Virus record (IMG/VR): IMGVR_UViG_3300034101_003180
Span: 1 to 64,000 of that record
DNA: 64,000 bases
Direction: 5' to 3' (one strand)
Origin: a virus
Below, in pieces: positions 9,169 to 18,360 of this stretch. The notes beneath the pieces are model-generated. The model ran no database searches, was not told the origin of the DNA, and saw nothing but the letters and a program-made list of their open reading frames with translations. Numbering within the stretch: position 1 is the first letter of the stretch; each line of letters begins with the position of its first letter. The position numbers were made by a program, and so were the translations under genes.

Positions 9169-11169
9169 ATGGCAACAATTAAGATTAAAAGAGGTACGGG
9201 ACAACCAGCACTAACAGGGCTTACGGCCTATGAACCAGCATGGGATACAACAAATAATCGTTTGTTTATTCACAATGGATCCACTGCAATGTGGATTGGT
9301 GCCCAAATTGATAATAATACCTCTTTGGCAGGAAATTGTGCCTTTACAATTCCAACTCAAAACGCTGTAAAAACTTACGTTGATAGCCAAGTTGCAGGTG
9401 GTGCAGTATCTACATTAAACGGTGCTACTGGTGCAGTTACGATTGGCGGTGGTACTGCAATTGCAATAGCAACATCTACTGCTGCTAGAGGAATCACAGT
9501 TACAAATACTGGTGTATGGAGTGTAAACGGAAATACCGGAGCAGTAAGTAATATTGCAGTAACAAATGCTGCACAAACATTTACAGGAACTCAAAGTTTT
9601 ATTTCTGGTATTTGTGCTGGTCCCGGATCGACATTTAATATTTCAGTATTTGTTCGTGGAACAGCAGTAGGTATTGACGGTGCAACTTCCGGACAATTGA
9701 GAATCGGAAACGATCTTGGCCAAGATGCTGGATTTGCAGCCATTGTCAAAGAAGCAGGAAATAATAAGCGAACCACAACTATTTTAGGAAATTCTGACGG
9801 TTACTTTGTAACATCCAATACCGATGGTGCTGCAACTAATAGAATTTTGAGAGCACAGGGCAGTGGTATAACTCCTATATGGATTGACCCTGAATCACCA
9901 ACAACAGGATTGTCAGCATATTGGTCAAATAGAACAGATAGAATTTTGATGCAAGATGCTTCTGGAGCTATGTTCTTAACTTTGTCTGGAGGCAAGACTG
10001 GATATCAACAACAATTTACAAGCAATAGTGCTACATGGAATGAAACTACAGGACTTTTAACAGTAGCAAATGCAAACTTTACTTCTGGTGTAACAATTGC
10101 ATCTCTTCGTACAACATCAATTGCAAACTTTGTAGGTGGTTTGTGTGCCTCTGGTGGAACTTTCAGCGGTTCACTAACACTAAATGGAAATGCTGTAACA
10201 ACAGTTGCAAATACTGTTACATCCATTGCTGGAACGGCAAATCAAATTACAGCAAGCGGATCTACTGGATCTGTAACACTAAGCCTTCCATCTACGCTAA
10301 TAGCACCCGGTTCTCTTACCGTAACGGGTGACCTAACTGTTAACGGCACAACAACAACGGTAAACTCTACAACTGTAACAGTTCAAGATCCACTTATTGC
10401 AATTGGTGGTCTAACAGGTAATATTCCTCCAGTAACCGGAGATGTAAAAGATCGTGGTATTCTTTTCCAATATTTTGATGCTGCTGGAAGAACAGGCTTC
10501 TTTGGTCACGATACAAGCACTGGAAGATTTACATATATTCCTATTGTAACATCTGTATCCGGTGAAGTTGTAACAGGACCAGCAGGAATTGCAGAATTTA
10601 GCAGTGTTCGTGCACCAAACCAAACTCTTACACTTGTAGGTGTATCTGGTGCTAATGCTACAGTAACATTAAATGGTGCTGCCACTGCTGCGGCCACATC
10701 AATAGTAAATACAGCATATGAAACTGTAATTACTTCTGCTACAGGTATCGGAAGATTGGCTATTGCTGGAGATCTTTTGGATCCAGCAAATGAAGGAACC
10801 ATCACAACATCAGCATTTACTGCAGCAAGAACCTTTACTCTACCAGACATTACTGGTACATTCCCAGTTGCAACAACAGGTGGTGCAACTTCTGGTTGGA
10901 TTTTAAGAGGACAAGGTGCTACAACTGTAAATACATGGATTAATCCTGCTGCTTCTGGATTTACTGCCTTTACATCTACTAATGTAAATTTAGTCGCAGT
11001 AAAAGATGCAGTAAATTATGGTTTGGTCTTTGCTTTAGGTACAGCTGGAAATCAAACTCTTTATGGTGACTCTACAACAGGTGTAATGTGGAGACCAAGT
11101 ACAAATACACTCACGGTTGGTGGTGGTTTGGGATTCTTTGAAGGAATTGTTGACGGCGGTGCATTCTAA
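9169..11169 (+). CDS. Long tail-fibre-like protein
   Basis: A 666-residue protein. The N-terminus MATIKIKRGTGQPALTG, then the short module with YEPAWDTTNNRLFIHNG, is the attachment module shared with the genes at 11451 and resembles the N-terminal domain of several phage fibre and tropism proteins. The remainder is a repetitive shaft of Thr, Ala, Gly, Val and Asn with repeated VNGNTGAVS / LNGATGAVT units. An AAGGAATAAAC site precedes the ATG. No catalytic motif is seen. Confidence 0.78.
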   Translation: MATIKIKRGTGQPALTGLTAYEPAWDTTNNRLFIHNGSTAMWIGAQIDNNTSLAGNCAFTIPTQNAVKTYVDSQVAGGAVSTLNGATGAVTIGGGTAIAIATSTAARGITVTNTGVWSVNGNTGAVSNIAVTNAAQTFTGTQSFISGICAGPGSTFNISVFVRGTAVGIDGATSGQLRIGNDLGQDAGFAAIVKEAGNNKRTTTILGNSDGYFVTSNTDGAATNRILRAQGSGITPIWIDPESPTTGLSAYWSNRTDRILMQDASGAMFLTLSGGKTGYQQQFTSNSATWNETTGLLTVANANFTSGVTIASLRTTSIANFVGGLCASGGTFSGSLTLNGNAVTTVANTVTSIAGTANQITASGSTGSVTLSLPSTLIAPGSLTVTGDLTVNGTTTTVNSTTVTVQDPLIAIGGLTGNIPPVTGDVKDRGILFQYFDAAGRTGFFGHDTSTGRFTYIPIVTSVSGEVVTGPAGIAEFSSVRAPNQTLTLVGVSGANATVTLNGAATAAATSIVNTAYETVITSATGIGRLAIAGDLLDPANEGTITTSAFTAARTFTLPDITGTFPVATTGGATSGWILRGQGATTVNTWINPAASGFTAFTSTNVNLVAVKDAVNYGLVFALGTAGNQTLYGDSTTGVMWRPSTNTLTVGGGLGFFEGIVDGGAF

Positions 11170-11190
11170 AATTTAAAAGGAGAAATGTGA

Positions 11191-11400
11191 ATGTCTTTTG
11201 ATAAGAAGATGATGGAACTTTTATATAAGCGTTATTTTGAATTAGCACAATCAAGTTTAGTTACAGAACTCAACTTTCTTGCAGAACAAATAAAAAATTC
11301 TGAACTGCAAGAAAAAATTGAGGAATTGAATAAAAAGTTAGAAAATTATTCAAAAAAGAAGAAAAAGGATTCACCAGAACTAGATGGTGAAACCTTCTAA
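11191..11400 (+). CDS. Small coiled-coil protein between fibre genes
   Basis: A 69-residue protein predicted to be almost entirely helical. Heptad-like Leu/Ile spacing (ELQEKIEELNKKLENYSKKKKK) suggests a coiled coil with a basic tail and an acidic end. AAAGGAG lies at 11178-11184. Its place between two fibre genes suggests a fibre chaperone or trimerisation aid, but no family is recognised. Confidence 0.6.
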   Translation: MSFDKKMMELLYKRYFELAQSSLVTELNFLAEQIKNSELQEKIEELNKKLENYSKKKKKDSPELDGETF

Positions 11401-11450
11401 ATAGTATTGTACTTGTCAAGATTGTATAGACATTAGGAGTTATTTCCAGA

Positions 11451-13508
11451 ATGGCCAGCATTAAACTTAAAAGAGGAACGGGAGTTCCAAGTGGACTCAC
11501 CTTTGGCGAACCCGCATTTGATATTACAAATAGCAGACTTTATATCGGTGTAACTGGTGGCAGTGCTCTCGTAGGTGTTGCTGGTGGTGGTGTTCACTCA
11601 TTCAATGGATTAACTGGTGCTGTTACTGGCGTGACAACGGGAACTTCGAATATATTTGTTCCTATTCAACATTTTACTAATGGATTAACCAGTTCCGGAA
11701 ACATTTCACTTAGAAAAGAAACAAATACAGCAACACAATTAAGTTTATATGCTGGTGCTACTGGTTCAGTTTCATATAGTGAAGTATCTGTTGGCGCGGC
11801 TCCGGGTTATGGTATTGGACTAAAATCACTTGCAGAGGCATACACAACAAATTCTACTTATCCATCAGAAATTGCAAATTCTAATGTTTTATATGCAAAT
11901 GGAGCACAAGGTCTCAGAATTCATTCGTATAATGCAAATATGCAATTTTGGACCGGAAATACCGGATCCCTTAAAGCAACATTGACAACAGGTGGAGATT
12001 TCATACTTAGTAACGGTGGTATAAGTGCTACTGGTGGTACATTTTCTGGACAATTAAGTGCTCAAAACTTTAGAGCACTGACTATTGGTGGAGATGAGGG
12101 TGGTCAGATTGATTTTGGTTTACCTACAACAAATACCAGTTTAACTGGTGGTGTTTCAATCGATGTATTTCAAAATAGAGTTCGTATTTTTGAAAGTGGT
12201 GGAACAAATCGTGGTGTATTTATTGATTTAACAGGTGTAAGTGCCAGTGCAGGAACAAATCTTGTTGGTGGTGGAGGTGGTGGTGGAGCAGTTTCATCTG
12301 TTTCAGGATCTGGAAATGGTATTTCAGTATCACCAACTACAGGTGCTGTAGTAATCCAAAACACTGGTGTACATTCATTTAATGGCCTTACTGGTGCAGT
12401 AACTGGTGTTACAACAGGAGTTGCAAACACATTTGGTCCTTTGCAAACATTTACTAGTGGGGTATCTGGTTCTACTGCTTATTTTGATCAAATAATTATT
12501 CCAAGACAATCAACAGATTCACGCATAAAAAGAATCTCTGTTGGTTTTTATGGATCTATTTCGGAAACTGCCGGTGGTGCTGCGTATATACAAGGAAATG
12601 CAATCGCTGCATCAGTTACTTCTAACAATGAAGTTGTAAAAACCAGCAGCAATTCCGATCCAGCAAACTTTATTCGTATGCGTTATGACCAAGGTGTTTC
12701 TGTCCATACAGGAATAACTGGAAACGTAGGAACAACTTTTGCAGACAACGTATATCAAAGATTGAGAATAGACAACAATGGAGATATGATAATTGGAACT
12801 GGAAGTCCTAGTTCTGCATACAAGGTTGACATAGTTGGAGCCATGCGTGCCAGCCAATTAATTACAGCATCTTCTGGAATTTCTGCTTCTGGAGGAACAT
12901 TCAGTGGAACACAAACATTCGTAAATGGTGCAACCTTCTCGGGAAGAGCAAGCTTTACAGCAGGAATCTGTGCTTCTGGAGGAACATTCAGTGGAACACA
13001 AACATTCGTAAATGGTGCAACCTTCTCGGGAAGAGCAAGCTTTACAGCAGGAATCTGTGCTTCTGGTGGTGTAACTCTAAGTGGTCAGTTGACAGGAGTA
13101 AGTGCCTCCTTCAGTGGATTAATAATTTCCACAGCAGGATTCTCAGGTACAGGAATCACACTTAGCGGAAATCTAAGTGCTGCAACCAAGTCCTTCTTGA
13201 TCCCCCACCCATCAAAACCAGAAAAGAAACTACAATACGCTTGCTTGGAAGGACCAGAAAATGGTGTATATGTCCGTGGAAGACTTACAGGAACAAATGT
13301 AATTGATCTTCCAGATTATTGGGTTAATTTAGTACATGAAGATTCTCTGACAGTTCAATTGACATCCTTTGGTGAATACAAGAATTACTTTGTAAAATCA
13401 ATTCAAGGAAACAAAGTAACTATTGGACCAAGAAGCAAAGATACAGATTGCTTCTACCTTGTTCAAGGTGAGCGTAAGGATGTCCCAAGACTAAAAGTGG
13501 AGTATTGA
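11451..13508 (+). CDS. Long tail-fibre-like protein with conserved C-terminal domain
   Basis: A 685-residue protein. It begins with MASIKLKRGTGVPSGLTFGEPAFD, paralogous to the start of the fibre gene at 9169. The shaft contains repeated VHSFNGLTGAVTGVTTG units (twice) and a perfect 29-residue duplication. The last ~110 residues (KSFLIPHPSKPEKKLQYACLEGPE...GRLTG) match a C-terminal module common in marine myophage fibres, probably a folding or receptor-binding tip. An AGGAG ribosome site lies before the start. It is probably a host-range determinant. Confidence 0.8.
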   Translation: MASIKLKRGTGVPSGLTFGEPAFDITNSRLYIGVTGGSALVGVAGGGVHSFNGLTGAVTGVTTGTSNIFVPIQHFTNGLTSSGNISLRKETNTATQLSLYAGATGSVSYSEVSVGAAPGYGIGLKSLAEAYTTNSTYPSEIANSNVLYANGAQGLRIHSYNANMQFWTGNTGSLKATLTTGGDFILSNGGISATGGTFSGQLSAQNFRALTIGGDEGGQIDFGLPTTNTSLTGGVSIDVFQNRVRIFESGGTNRGVFIDLTGVSASAGTNLVGGGGGGGAVSSVSGSGNGISVSPTTGAVVIQNTGVHSFNGLTGAVTGVTTGVANTFGPLQTFTSGVSGSTAYFDQIIIPRQSTDSRIKRISVGFYGSISETAGGAAYIQGNAIAASVTSNNEVVKTSSNSDPANFIRMRYDQGVSVHTGITGNVGTTFADNVYQRLRIDNNGDMIIGTGSPSSAYKVDIVGAMRASQLITASSGISASGGTFSGTQTFVNGATFSGRASFTAGICASGGTFSGTQTFVNGATFSGRASFTAGICASGGVTLSGQLTGVSASFSGLIISTAGFSGTGITLSGNLSAATKSFLIPHPSKPEKKLQYACLEGPENGVYVRGRLTGTNVIDLPDYWVNLVHEDSLTVQLTSFGEYKNYFVKSIQGNKVTIGPRSKDTDCFYLVQGERKDVPRLKVEY
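12885..13058 (+). repeat. Perfect 87-bp tandem duplication in a fibre gene
   Basis: Bases 12885-12971 are repeated without change at 12972-13058. The unit encodes 29 residues with ASGGTFSG and GRASFTAGIC. Because even synonymous positions are identical, the duplication is recent. It changes shaft length in phase without breaking the frame. Confidence 0.95.
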
Positions 13509-13509
13509 C

Positions 13510-14190
13510 ATGGCAGTTCAATATAATCCCGGAATAGTTACAGATGGTTTACTTCTTCATATAGATGCGGGAAATCCCAAATGTTATCCAGGATCAGGTG
13601 TGACTTTATCAAATATAGTTTCAACAACTCAAGCAACAAACACATCTGGTGCAACATTTGATTCAGGAAATTTTAGAACATTGAGTTATGACGGAATAGA
13701 TGATTTAACAAATTTACCTATATCATCGATTCCATCGGGAACACAAGTAACTGTTTGTGTTTGGCAAAATATATCAAATGTTAGTTCAAGATCTACTTTT
13801 TGGATGGCTGCGGGAGGAAATAGAACAATTCAAGCACACGTTCCTTGGAGCGATAACAATGTTTATTGGGATTGTGGGGATAGTGGTTCTAGTTTTGATA
13901 GAATAAATAAAGCAACAACAGCAGCGGAACGAACTGGATGGCATTATTGGGTATTTACAAAAAATTCTTCAACACAAAATATGTTTATTTATTTAGATGG
14001 AGTTCAATGGCATTCCGGTTCAGCAAAAACATTCAACATGTCTGTTGCTACATCAGGGACTTTGGGTGGTCTTGCTGGCAATTTCCTTTTTTCTGGAAGA
14101 ATTGGATTGTTTTCAATGTATAACATTGAATTAAATGCAGTACAAATTTTACAAAATTTTAATGCAACTAGAAGAAGGTTCGACATCTGA
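13510..14190 (+). CDS. LamG/concanavalin-like lectin, copy 1
   Basis: A 226-residue protein. GLLLHIDAGNPKCYPGSG opens a concanavalin-A-like (LamG) domain as found in phage adhesins. Later strands WHYWVFTKNSSTQNMFIYLDG and the C-terminal LFSMYNIELNAVQILQNFNATRRRF complete the jelly roll. It would bind a surface glycan. It is the first of three related genes in a row and starts one base after the fibre stop. The C-terminal RRRF motif is shared in weaker form by the next copies (RGRY). Confidence 0.75.
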   Translation: MAVQYNPGIVTDGLLLHIDAGNPKCYPGSGVTLSNIVSTTQATNTSGATFDSGNFRTLSYDGIDDLTNLPISSIPSGTQVTVCVWQNISNVSSRSTFWMAAGGNRTIQAHVPWSDNNVYWDCGDSGSSFDRINKATTAAERTGWHYWVFTKNSSTQNMFIYLDGVQWHSGSAKTFNMSVATSGTLGGLAGNFLFSGRIGLFSMYNIELNAVQILQNFNATRRRFDI

Positions 14191-15023
14191 TGGCACTTTC
14201 TCACTCACCACAAATAGTTCTTGATGGTCTAGTTCTATACATAGACCAATTCAACCCAAAATCATATCCCGGTTCTGGTGTTACTCTTTATGATTTGAGT
14301 GGAAACAATCGGCATTACACTCTTTTCAATGGCGGAACATTTGTTCAAGATCCAATATTCAATTATACTTCTTTTGCCTCATCAAGAGGATATGCGCCGG
14401 GTTATCGCCAATCAAGCGGAATATGGGTGGATGGTATCGATGATTATATTGGTTCTACTTTTTATTCGGCAATATCCGGATTGACGCAAATTACCGTAGA
14501 ATTGTGTTTTGGTGTTAGAGCGTATCAAACAAATAGACAATTAATTTCTACAATGGGAAATGCAACAAATCTTGATGGATTTTCACTTAGAAGTGGTGGC
14601 CTTGCTTCAACCGATCCAATAGAAATTGAAATTAGAAAAGGATCAACAGTAAGAACCTTTGATTTTAATCCAAATCCATCAGGAAGAAGAGAACCAATGT
14701 ATACAGAAACCTCCGAATTATCCATGTATGGTTTTAATTCAGTTACTGCAAGAATGTGGGGTGCAGGTGGAACTGTTTTTGCAGATATTTCTGTAAATGG
14801 ATCAACTTTGACCAACACTCAAAGTGCCGCTTTAAGTGGAATTACATCAATTAACCCTCTTTGGTTTGCAAAAAATCCAGTAGGAACAACTTCTGGTGCG
14901 CAAATGTTTGGAAGTAATGACAATGCAGCTACATTTGCATATCTTCGGGTTTATAACAAGCTTTTGAGTGAAGCTGAGATTAAACAAAATTACGCCGCAA
15001 TGCGAGGAAGGTATAAGACATAA
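14190..15023 (+). CDS. LamG/concanavalin-like lectin, copy 2
   Basis: A 277-residue paralogue of its neighbours. It begins GLVLYIDQFNPKSYPGSGVTLYDLSGNNRHYTLFNGG, the classic phage LamG opening, and ends YLRVYNKLLSEAEIKQNYAAMRGRY. Its ATG overlaps the stop of copy 1 by one base. It lacks a signal peptide or catalytic residues. A glycan-binding adhesin attached to the tail is the likely role. Confidence 0.78.
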   Translation: MALSHSPQIVLDGLVLYIDQFNPKSYPGSGVTLYDLSGNNRHYTLFNGGTFVQDPIFNYTSFASSRGYAPGYRQSSGIWVDGIDDYIGSTFYSAISGLTQITVELCFGVRAYQTNRQLISTMGNATNLDGFSLRSGGLASTDPIEIEIRKGSTVRTFDFNPNPSGRREPMYTETSELSMYGFNSVTARMWGAGGTVFADISVNGSTLTNTQSAALSGITSINPLWFAKNPVGTTSGAQMFGSNDNAATFAYLRVYNKLLSEAEIKQNYAAMRGRYKT

Positions 15024-15763
15024 TGGCAGTATATGCAGGACCACCAACATCAACAAATGGATTAATTTATTCTATTGACCCGGGAAACAGCCGAAGTTAT
15101 AATATAAATGGTAGTGCCACTAGTTTTAATAATTCCGTTCCCGGTTTGTCTGGTAATGGAAATTTGAGAGTTGGTGCTAGTATCGGAAGAAGATATGGTG
15201 GTTCTATTTCTTTAGATGGTCTAAATGACTATGTAACTCTTCCACTCATGGCAAATTGGTGTCCACAAAATATAAATGGTTATTCGTCAATATCATTTGA
15301 ATTCTGGGTTAATTTGGAAGATTCTGGTGAAGCTTTCTTTTTAAGCAGATATTATAATAGCGGAACTGGAAATAAATCAATAAGTTTGACAAAAAATGGA
15401 ACTATAGCAGTTATTGCTAAGACATTTTATAGCTCAACAATTACAACAAATTGGTCTTTTACAAATGGACAATGGAATCATGTTGTATTAACAATTTCAC
15501 CTACACAAGTAATAGCATATAAAAATGCAACTCAATCCTTTTCTGCAAATCATGGGGTTACCGCTGCATATGATGGCGCATTTGACACCATGAATGCTGA
15601 AGGGATAGGAATAGGTTGTGGAGTTTTATATAATTACGCACCATATACAGAAGTTTCTGCATTACAAGGTTACGTAGGATTAATTAATGTTTATAATAAA
15701 ATTTTAACTCCCGAAGACATTTCAATCAATTATCAAAGTATGCGAGGAAGATACAATGTTTGA
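15023..15763 (+). CDS. LamG/concanavalin-like lectin, copy 3
   Basis: A 246-residue paralogue. GLIYSIDPGNSRSYNINGS and LDGLNDYVTLP open the fold, FTNGQWNHVVLTISPTQVIAYKN is a typical central LamG strand pair, and LINVYNKILTPEDISINYQSMRGRY closes it. Its ATG overlaps the preceding stop (TAATG). The three copies differ strongly in sequence, so they are old duplicates, probably with different ligands. Confidence 0.78.
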   Translation: MAVYAGPPTSTNGLIYSIDPGNSRSYNINGSATSFNNSVPGLSGNGNLRVGASIGRRYGGSISLDGLNDYVTLPLMANWCPQNINGYSSISFEFWVNLEDSGEAFFLSRYYNSGTGNKSISLTKNGTIAVIAKTFYSSTITTNWSFTNGQWNHVVLTISPTQVIAYKNATQSFSANHGVTAAYDGAFDTMNAEGIGIGCGVLYNYAPYTEVSALQGYVGLINVYNKILTPEDISINYQSMRGRYNV

Positions 15764-16007
15764 AAACCGTAGATATGTAATTTTTAATGTTTCAGAACTT
15801 CCATTAGTTGATTTTTCTAAAGTTTTAGAAGAATCTTCCGAAAGAATGATAAGATCATTAGATTTGACAAAAACAATTGTAAAATGGGAAGGTGAAACTC
15901 CAGATTTTGTCAATAATTTAACTACTAAAGAAGGTATATATACACTTGAAGAAATTTGGCAAATTTTAAAAGGCCCGGAGTGGACTAATCCAAATCAAAT
16001 GCCCTAA
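15756..16007 (+). CDS. Small conserved-type protein of the fibre operon
   Basis: An 83-residue protein beginning MFENRRYVIFNVSELPLVDFSKVLEESSE and ending in a Pro-rich tail (GPEWTNPNQMP). Its start overlaps the third LamG gene by 8 bases, so it is translationally coupled. Small proteins of this kind are found among fibre genes of marine myophages, but I know no function. A fibre-assembly role is possible. Confidence 0.55.
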   Translation: MFENRRYVIFNVSELPLVDFSKVLEESSERMIRSLDLTKTIVKWEGETPDFVNNLTTKEGIYTLEEIWQILKGPEWTNPNQMP

Positions 16008-16020
16008 ATATAGGTGAAGC

Positions 16021-17145
16021 ATGGCAGACTCAGATAAGAACATAATCATTACACCTTTTCGTGGGGCCACTAGCCAACCAAACATTGCTCTTACGGGGCA
16101 AGGAAATGATCCCATTTATATTAGAGTTCTTGACGGAACTACAGGAACAGGTCTAACAGCTGGTGGGGCTTTGTCCTTTGAAGGTTCTGCTGGTCAGTTA
16201 TTCAGTGTTGTCAATCGTTTGGGGACTGGAAGTATCTTTAGCGTCAATGATATTTCTGGTATTCCGAGCATTGATGTGGATGCAAACGGGACAATAGAAT
16301 TTGCTCCATTTACTGGATATGTGGCTATTGGCCTTACTCTACCAACAGAAAAATTAGATATATCTGGAAGTTTAAGAGTTAGAAATTTAGCCAAATTTGA
16401 TTCCGGAATTTCTGCAAGCAATGGAATGACCCTTACAGGGACTTTGAATTTGAATGGTACTACTTATAGTACAAATATTGCCAGAACAAATGCAAGCAAT
16501 ATTTTTACAGCAACTCAATTTATTTCTGGTTTAGATGCAACATTAATTGTGACAGACACTTCTAGTTCTGACAGCATATCATTAGATCCTGCTAACAACA
16601 AAATTAATTTTTTAGATGATAATAGTGGATTCAATATAACTTTATATGCAGATGGTTTTGCAGATCAGATAATAACTTTTCCTGATACATCAACACGACT
16701 TGCTGGTGTTGCAAGCACTCAAACATTCACTGGAACAAATACATTTAGTTCATCTGCAAACTTTAGCGCAGGAATAAGTGCATCTGGTGGTGTAACCTTC
16801 AATTCAACAATAATCTCAAATGGCTACAGATACAGTTCTTCAATTTTTGACAGCAGAACATCTGGATTCACTTTGTTGGCAGCAGATGCTGGAAAAACAT
16901 TCTTGATTGGAGCCTGTGCTGCCACAACAAATATTTACTGCCCAACTGGATTGCCTGTTGGTTTCCAATGTGATGTTATTCGTAGAGCAGCAGCGAGCCA
17001 AAGAATAAGAATATTTGAATCTGGTACTACAATAGAAAGTAAATCCGGACCTAATCCAGAGCTTTCAACTTCTGCCAGCGGTGGAGAAAAAGCAACAATA
17101 ATGCAAATTGCAACAAATGTTTATGTAGTTTCTGGCGATATTTGA
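16021..17145 (+). CDS. Tail-fibre-like protein
   Basis: A 374-residue beta-rich protein. It opens with a distinct N-terminus (MADSDKNIIITPFRG) and has a shaft with FTATQFISG, SAGISASGGVTF and related units shared with the fibre gene at 11451. Its C-terminal third (TSGFTLLAADAGKTFLIG...QCDVIRRAAASQRIRIF) looks like a globular tip found in other phage fibres. A GGTGAAGC site precedes the ATG. It ends the plus-strand fibre region. Confidence 0.7.
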   Translation: MADSDKNIIITPFRGATSQPNIALTGQGNDPIYIRVLDGTTGTGLTAGGALSFEGSAGQLFSVVNRLGTGSIFSVNDISGIPSIDVDANGTIEFAPFTGYVAIGLTLPTEKLDISGSLRVRNLAKFDSGISASNGMTLTGTLNLNGTTYSTNIARTNASNIFTATQFISGLDATLIVTDTSSSDSISLDPANNKINFLDDNSGFNITLYADGFADQIITFPDTSTRLAGVASTQTFTGTNTFSSSANFSAGISASGGVTFNSTIISNGYRYSSSIFDSRTSGFTLLAADAGKTFLIGACAATTNIYCPTGLPVGFQCDVIRRAAASQRIRIFESGTTIESKSGPNPELSTSASGGEKATIMQIATNVYVVSGDI

Positions 17146-17148
17146 TGC

Positions 17149-17176
17149 TTGACAATGTAATTTATTCAAGTATATT
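17149..17176 (+). promoter_or_regulatory. Early-type promoter TTGACA-N16-TATATT
   Basis: The -35 is at 17149-17154 and the -10 at 17171-17176, with a 16-nt spacer. The -10 ends 5 nt before the dUTPase ATG at 17182, and no ribosome site fits between, so the message should be leaderless. Confidence 0.75.
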
Positions 17177-17181
17177 TCAGT

Positions 17182-17697
17182 ATGCTCAAAGTATATAAAG
17201 TAGAACCAGACGCTCAGATTCCAAATTATCAAACCCGTAAAGCTGCCTGCTTTGATTTGGCAGCGTATATTCCAGCCAATTCAAAGGTCACTGTTTGGTC
17301 TGGAAGGTTTTCTAAAGAAATTCCCACCGAACATGATGGGGAGAATGGAAAGACATATACTACCATATGCCCAAATGAACGGGTTATGATCCGCACTGGT
17401 TTGATCTTTGATATCCCTGAAGGATACACTCTTCGTCTTCACCCTAGATCTGGGATGGCTTTAAAGTATGGTCTAATCCTTGCTAACTGTGAAGGTGTAA
17501 TTGATGAGGATTATGTTAATGAAACTCAACTCATCATTCTTAATACATCAGATGAAATGATGAAGATTTATCATGGTGACAGACTTGCACAAGGCGAACT
17601 AATTCGGTATGAGCAAGCCGATATTGTCGAAACTTGGGAGAAGCCTACTCAGAAATCAAACCGTGTCGGTGGGTTTGGTAGCACTGGTAGATTCTGA
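17182..17697 (+). CDS. dut: dUTP diphosphatase
   Basis: A 171-residue trimeric-type dUTPase. All five motifs are visible: motif 1 ACFDLAAY (22-29), motif 2 PRSGMA (88-93), motif 3 GVIDEDYVNE (105-114) with the catalytic Asp region, motif 4 RLAQGEL, and motif 5 NRVGGFGSTG near the C-terminus. It converts dUTP to dUMP and PPi, keeping uracil out of DNA and feeding ThyX. A loop of about 25 residues (38-65) between motifs 1 and 2 is longer than usual. It is transcribed from its own early promoter. Its 3' end overlaps the convergent lipoprotein gene by 42 bases. Confidence 0.93.
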   Translation: MLKVYKVEPDAQIPNYQTRKAACFDLAAYIPANSKVTVWSGRFSKEIPTEHDGENGKTYTTICPNERVMIRTGLIFDIPEGYTLRLHPRSGMALKYGLILANCEGVIDEDYVNETQLIILNTSDEMMKIYHGDRLAQGELIRYEQADIVETWEKPTQKSNRVGGFGSTGRF

Positions 17698-17922
17698 TTT
17701 TTTCTTTGGCCATTTAACAGATTTAAATTCTTTCCAAACAAGCCAAAGTGTGAATACACAAATTATAACATACCAAAAAGTCCATTCAGAAGCCTGACTT
17801 GGACTTCCAAAGAATGGTTCTTTAAGCACGCTATGAATTGGATTTCCTTTTTTATCCAAGGGAGAAATAATTTCTGGTGTTGTGCAACCAACAAGAAGAA
17901 GTAATGCTAAAAGGTATTTCAT
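17656..17922 (-). CDS. Small lipoprotein with a second membrane segment (spanin-like candidate)
   Basis: An 88-residue protein. The N-terminus MKYLLALLLLVGC is a lipoprotein signal with Cys13 as the lipidation site. A second hydrophobic segment, FWYVIICVFTLWLVW, lies at about residues 49-63, followed by a basic, Ser/Thr-rich tail. A lipobox plus a transmembrane helix in one short protein is the design of unimolecular spanins, which break the outer membrane at lysis. The ~35-residue stretch between them is short for that role, so this is only a candidate. It overlaps the preceding gene by ATGA. Confidence 0.65.
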   Translation of the reverse strand: MKYLLALLLLVGCTTPEIISPLDKKGNPIHSVLKEPFFGSPSQASEWTFWYVIICVFTLWLVWKEFKSVKWPKKKSESTSATKPTDTV

Positions 17923-18353
17923 GACTTATTTCCTCCTGCGGCTGTACCAAAATAAAATCCAACTACCGCCAATAGAACTTGTCTATTTTCTTCTGCAAAC
18001 AAGTACCCTGGAATTTCTACAAAATATTTCTTAGTTGTTTCGGGAATTAGTCCAAAGAAACTTGAAGGTTGTTCTTGTGTAAATTCAGCAAAGGTTGATA
18101 TCCCAAAGAATGGGAGAACAAAGGGTGCCGCAACTACTGCAAATAAGCAGGCTAGTACAATAAGTTGTCTTACACCTTTACCAACATCAATTGGCACTCT
18201 CTGAACAGCCTTATCTTGATTATCTGTAGTTTGTTTATTGGCTCCCATTGCCATCTCAAACATTTCCTTGCGATCTTGGGCTTGTTGAGCCCAATAGCGG
18301 AACAGGAATCCTGTGACACCTCCACCCAATAATGATATCAATTCTGTTGGCAT
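17919..18353 (-). CDS. Membrane protein, holin-like candidate
   Basis: A 144-residue protein. An N-terminal hydrophobic stretch (LISLLGGGVTGFLFRYW), a polar linker and two further segments (LIVLACLFAVVAAPFVLPFF and VLLAVVGFYFGTAAGG) suggest three membrane helices. This resembles the three-helix holin-like family of phages and gene transfer agents. It lies between a GAF-like membrane protein and a lipoprotein on the minus strand, downstream of a late box, a plausible lysis cluster. No endolysin is seen in this window. Confidence 0.6.
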   Translation of the reverse strand: MPTELISLLGGGVTGFLFRYWAQQAQDRKEMFEMAMGANKQTTDNQDKAVQRVPIDVGKGVRQLIVLACLFAVVAAPFVLPFFGISTFAEFTQEQPSSFFGLIPETTKKYFVEIPGYLFAEENRQVLLAVVGFYFGTAAGGNKS

Positions 18354-18360
18354 AAATTCC

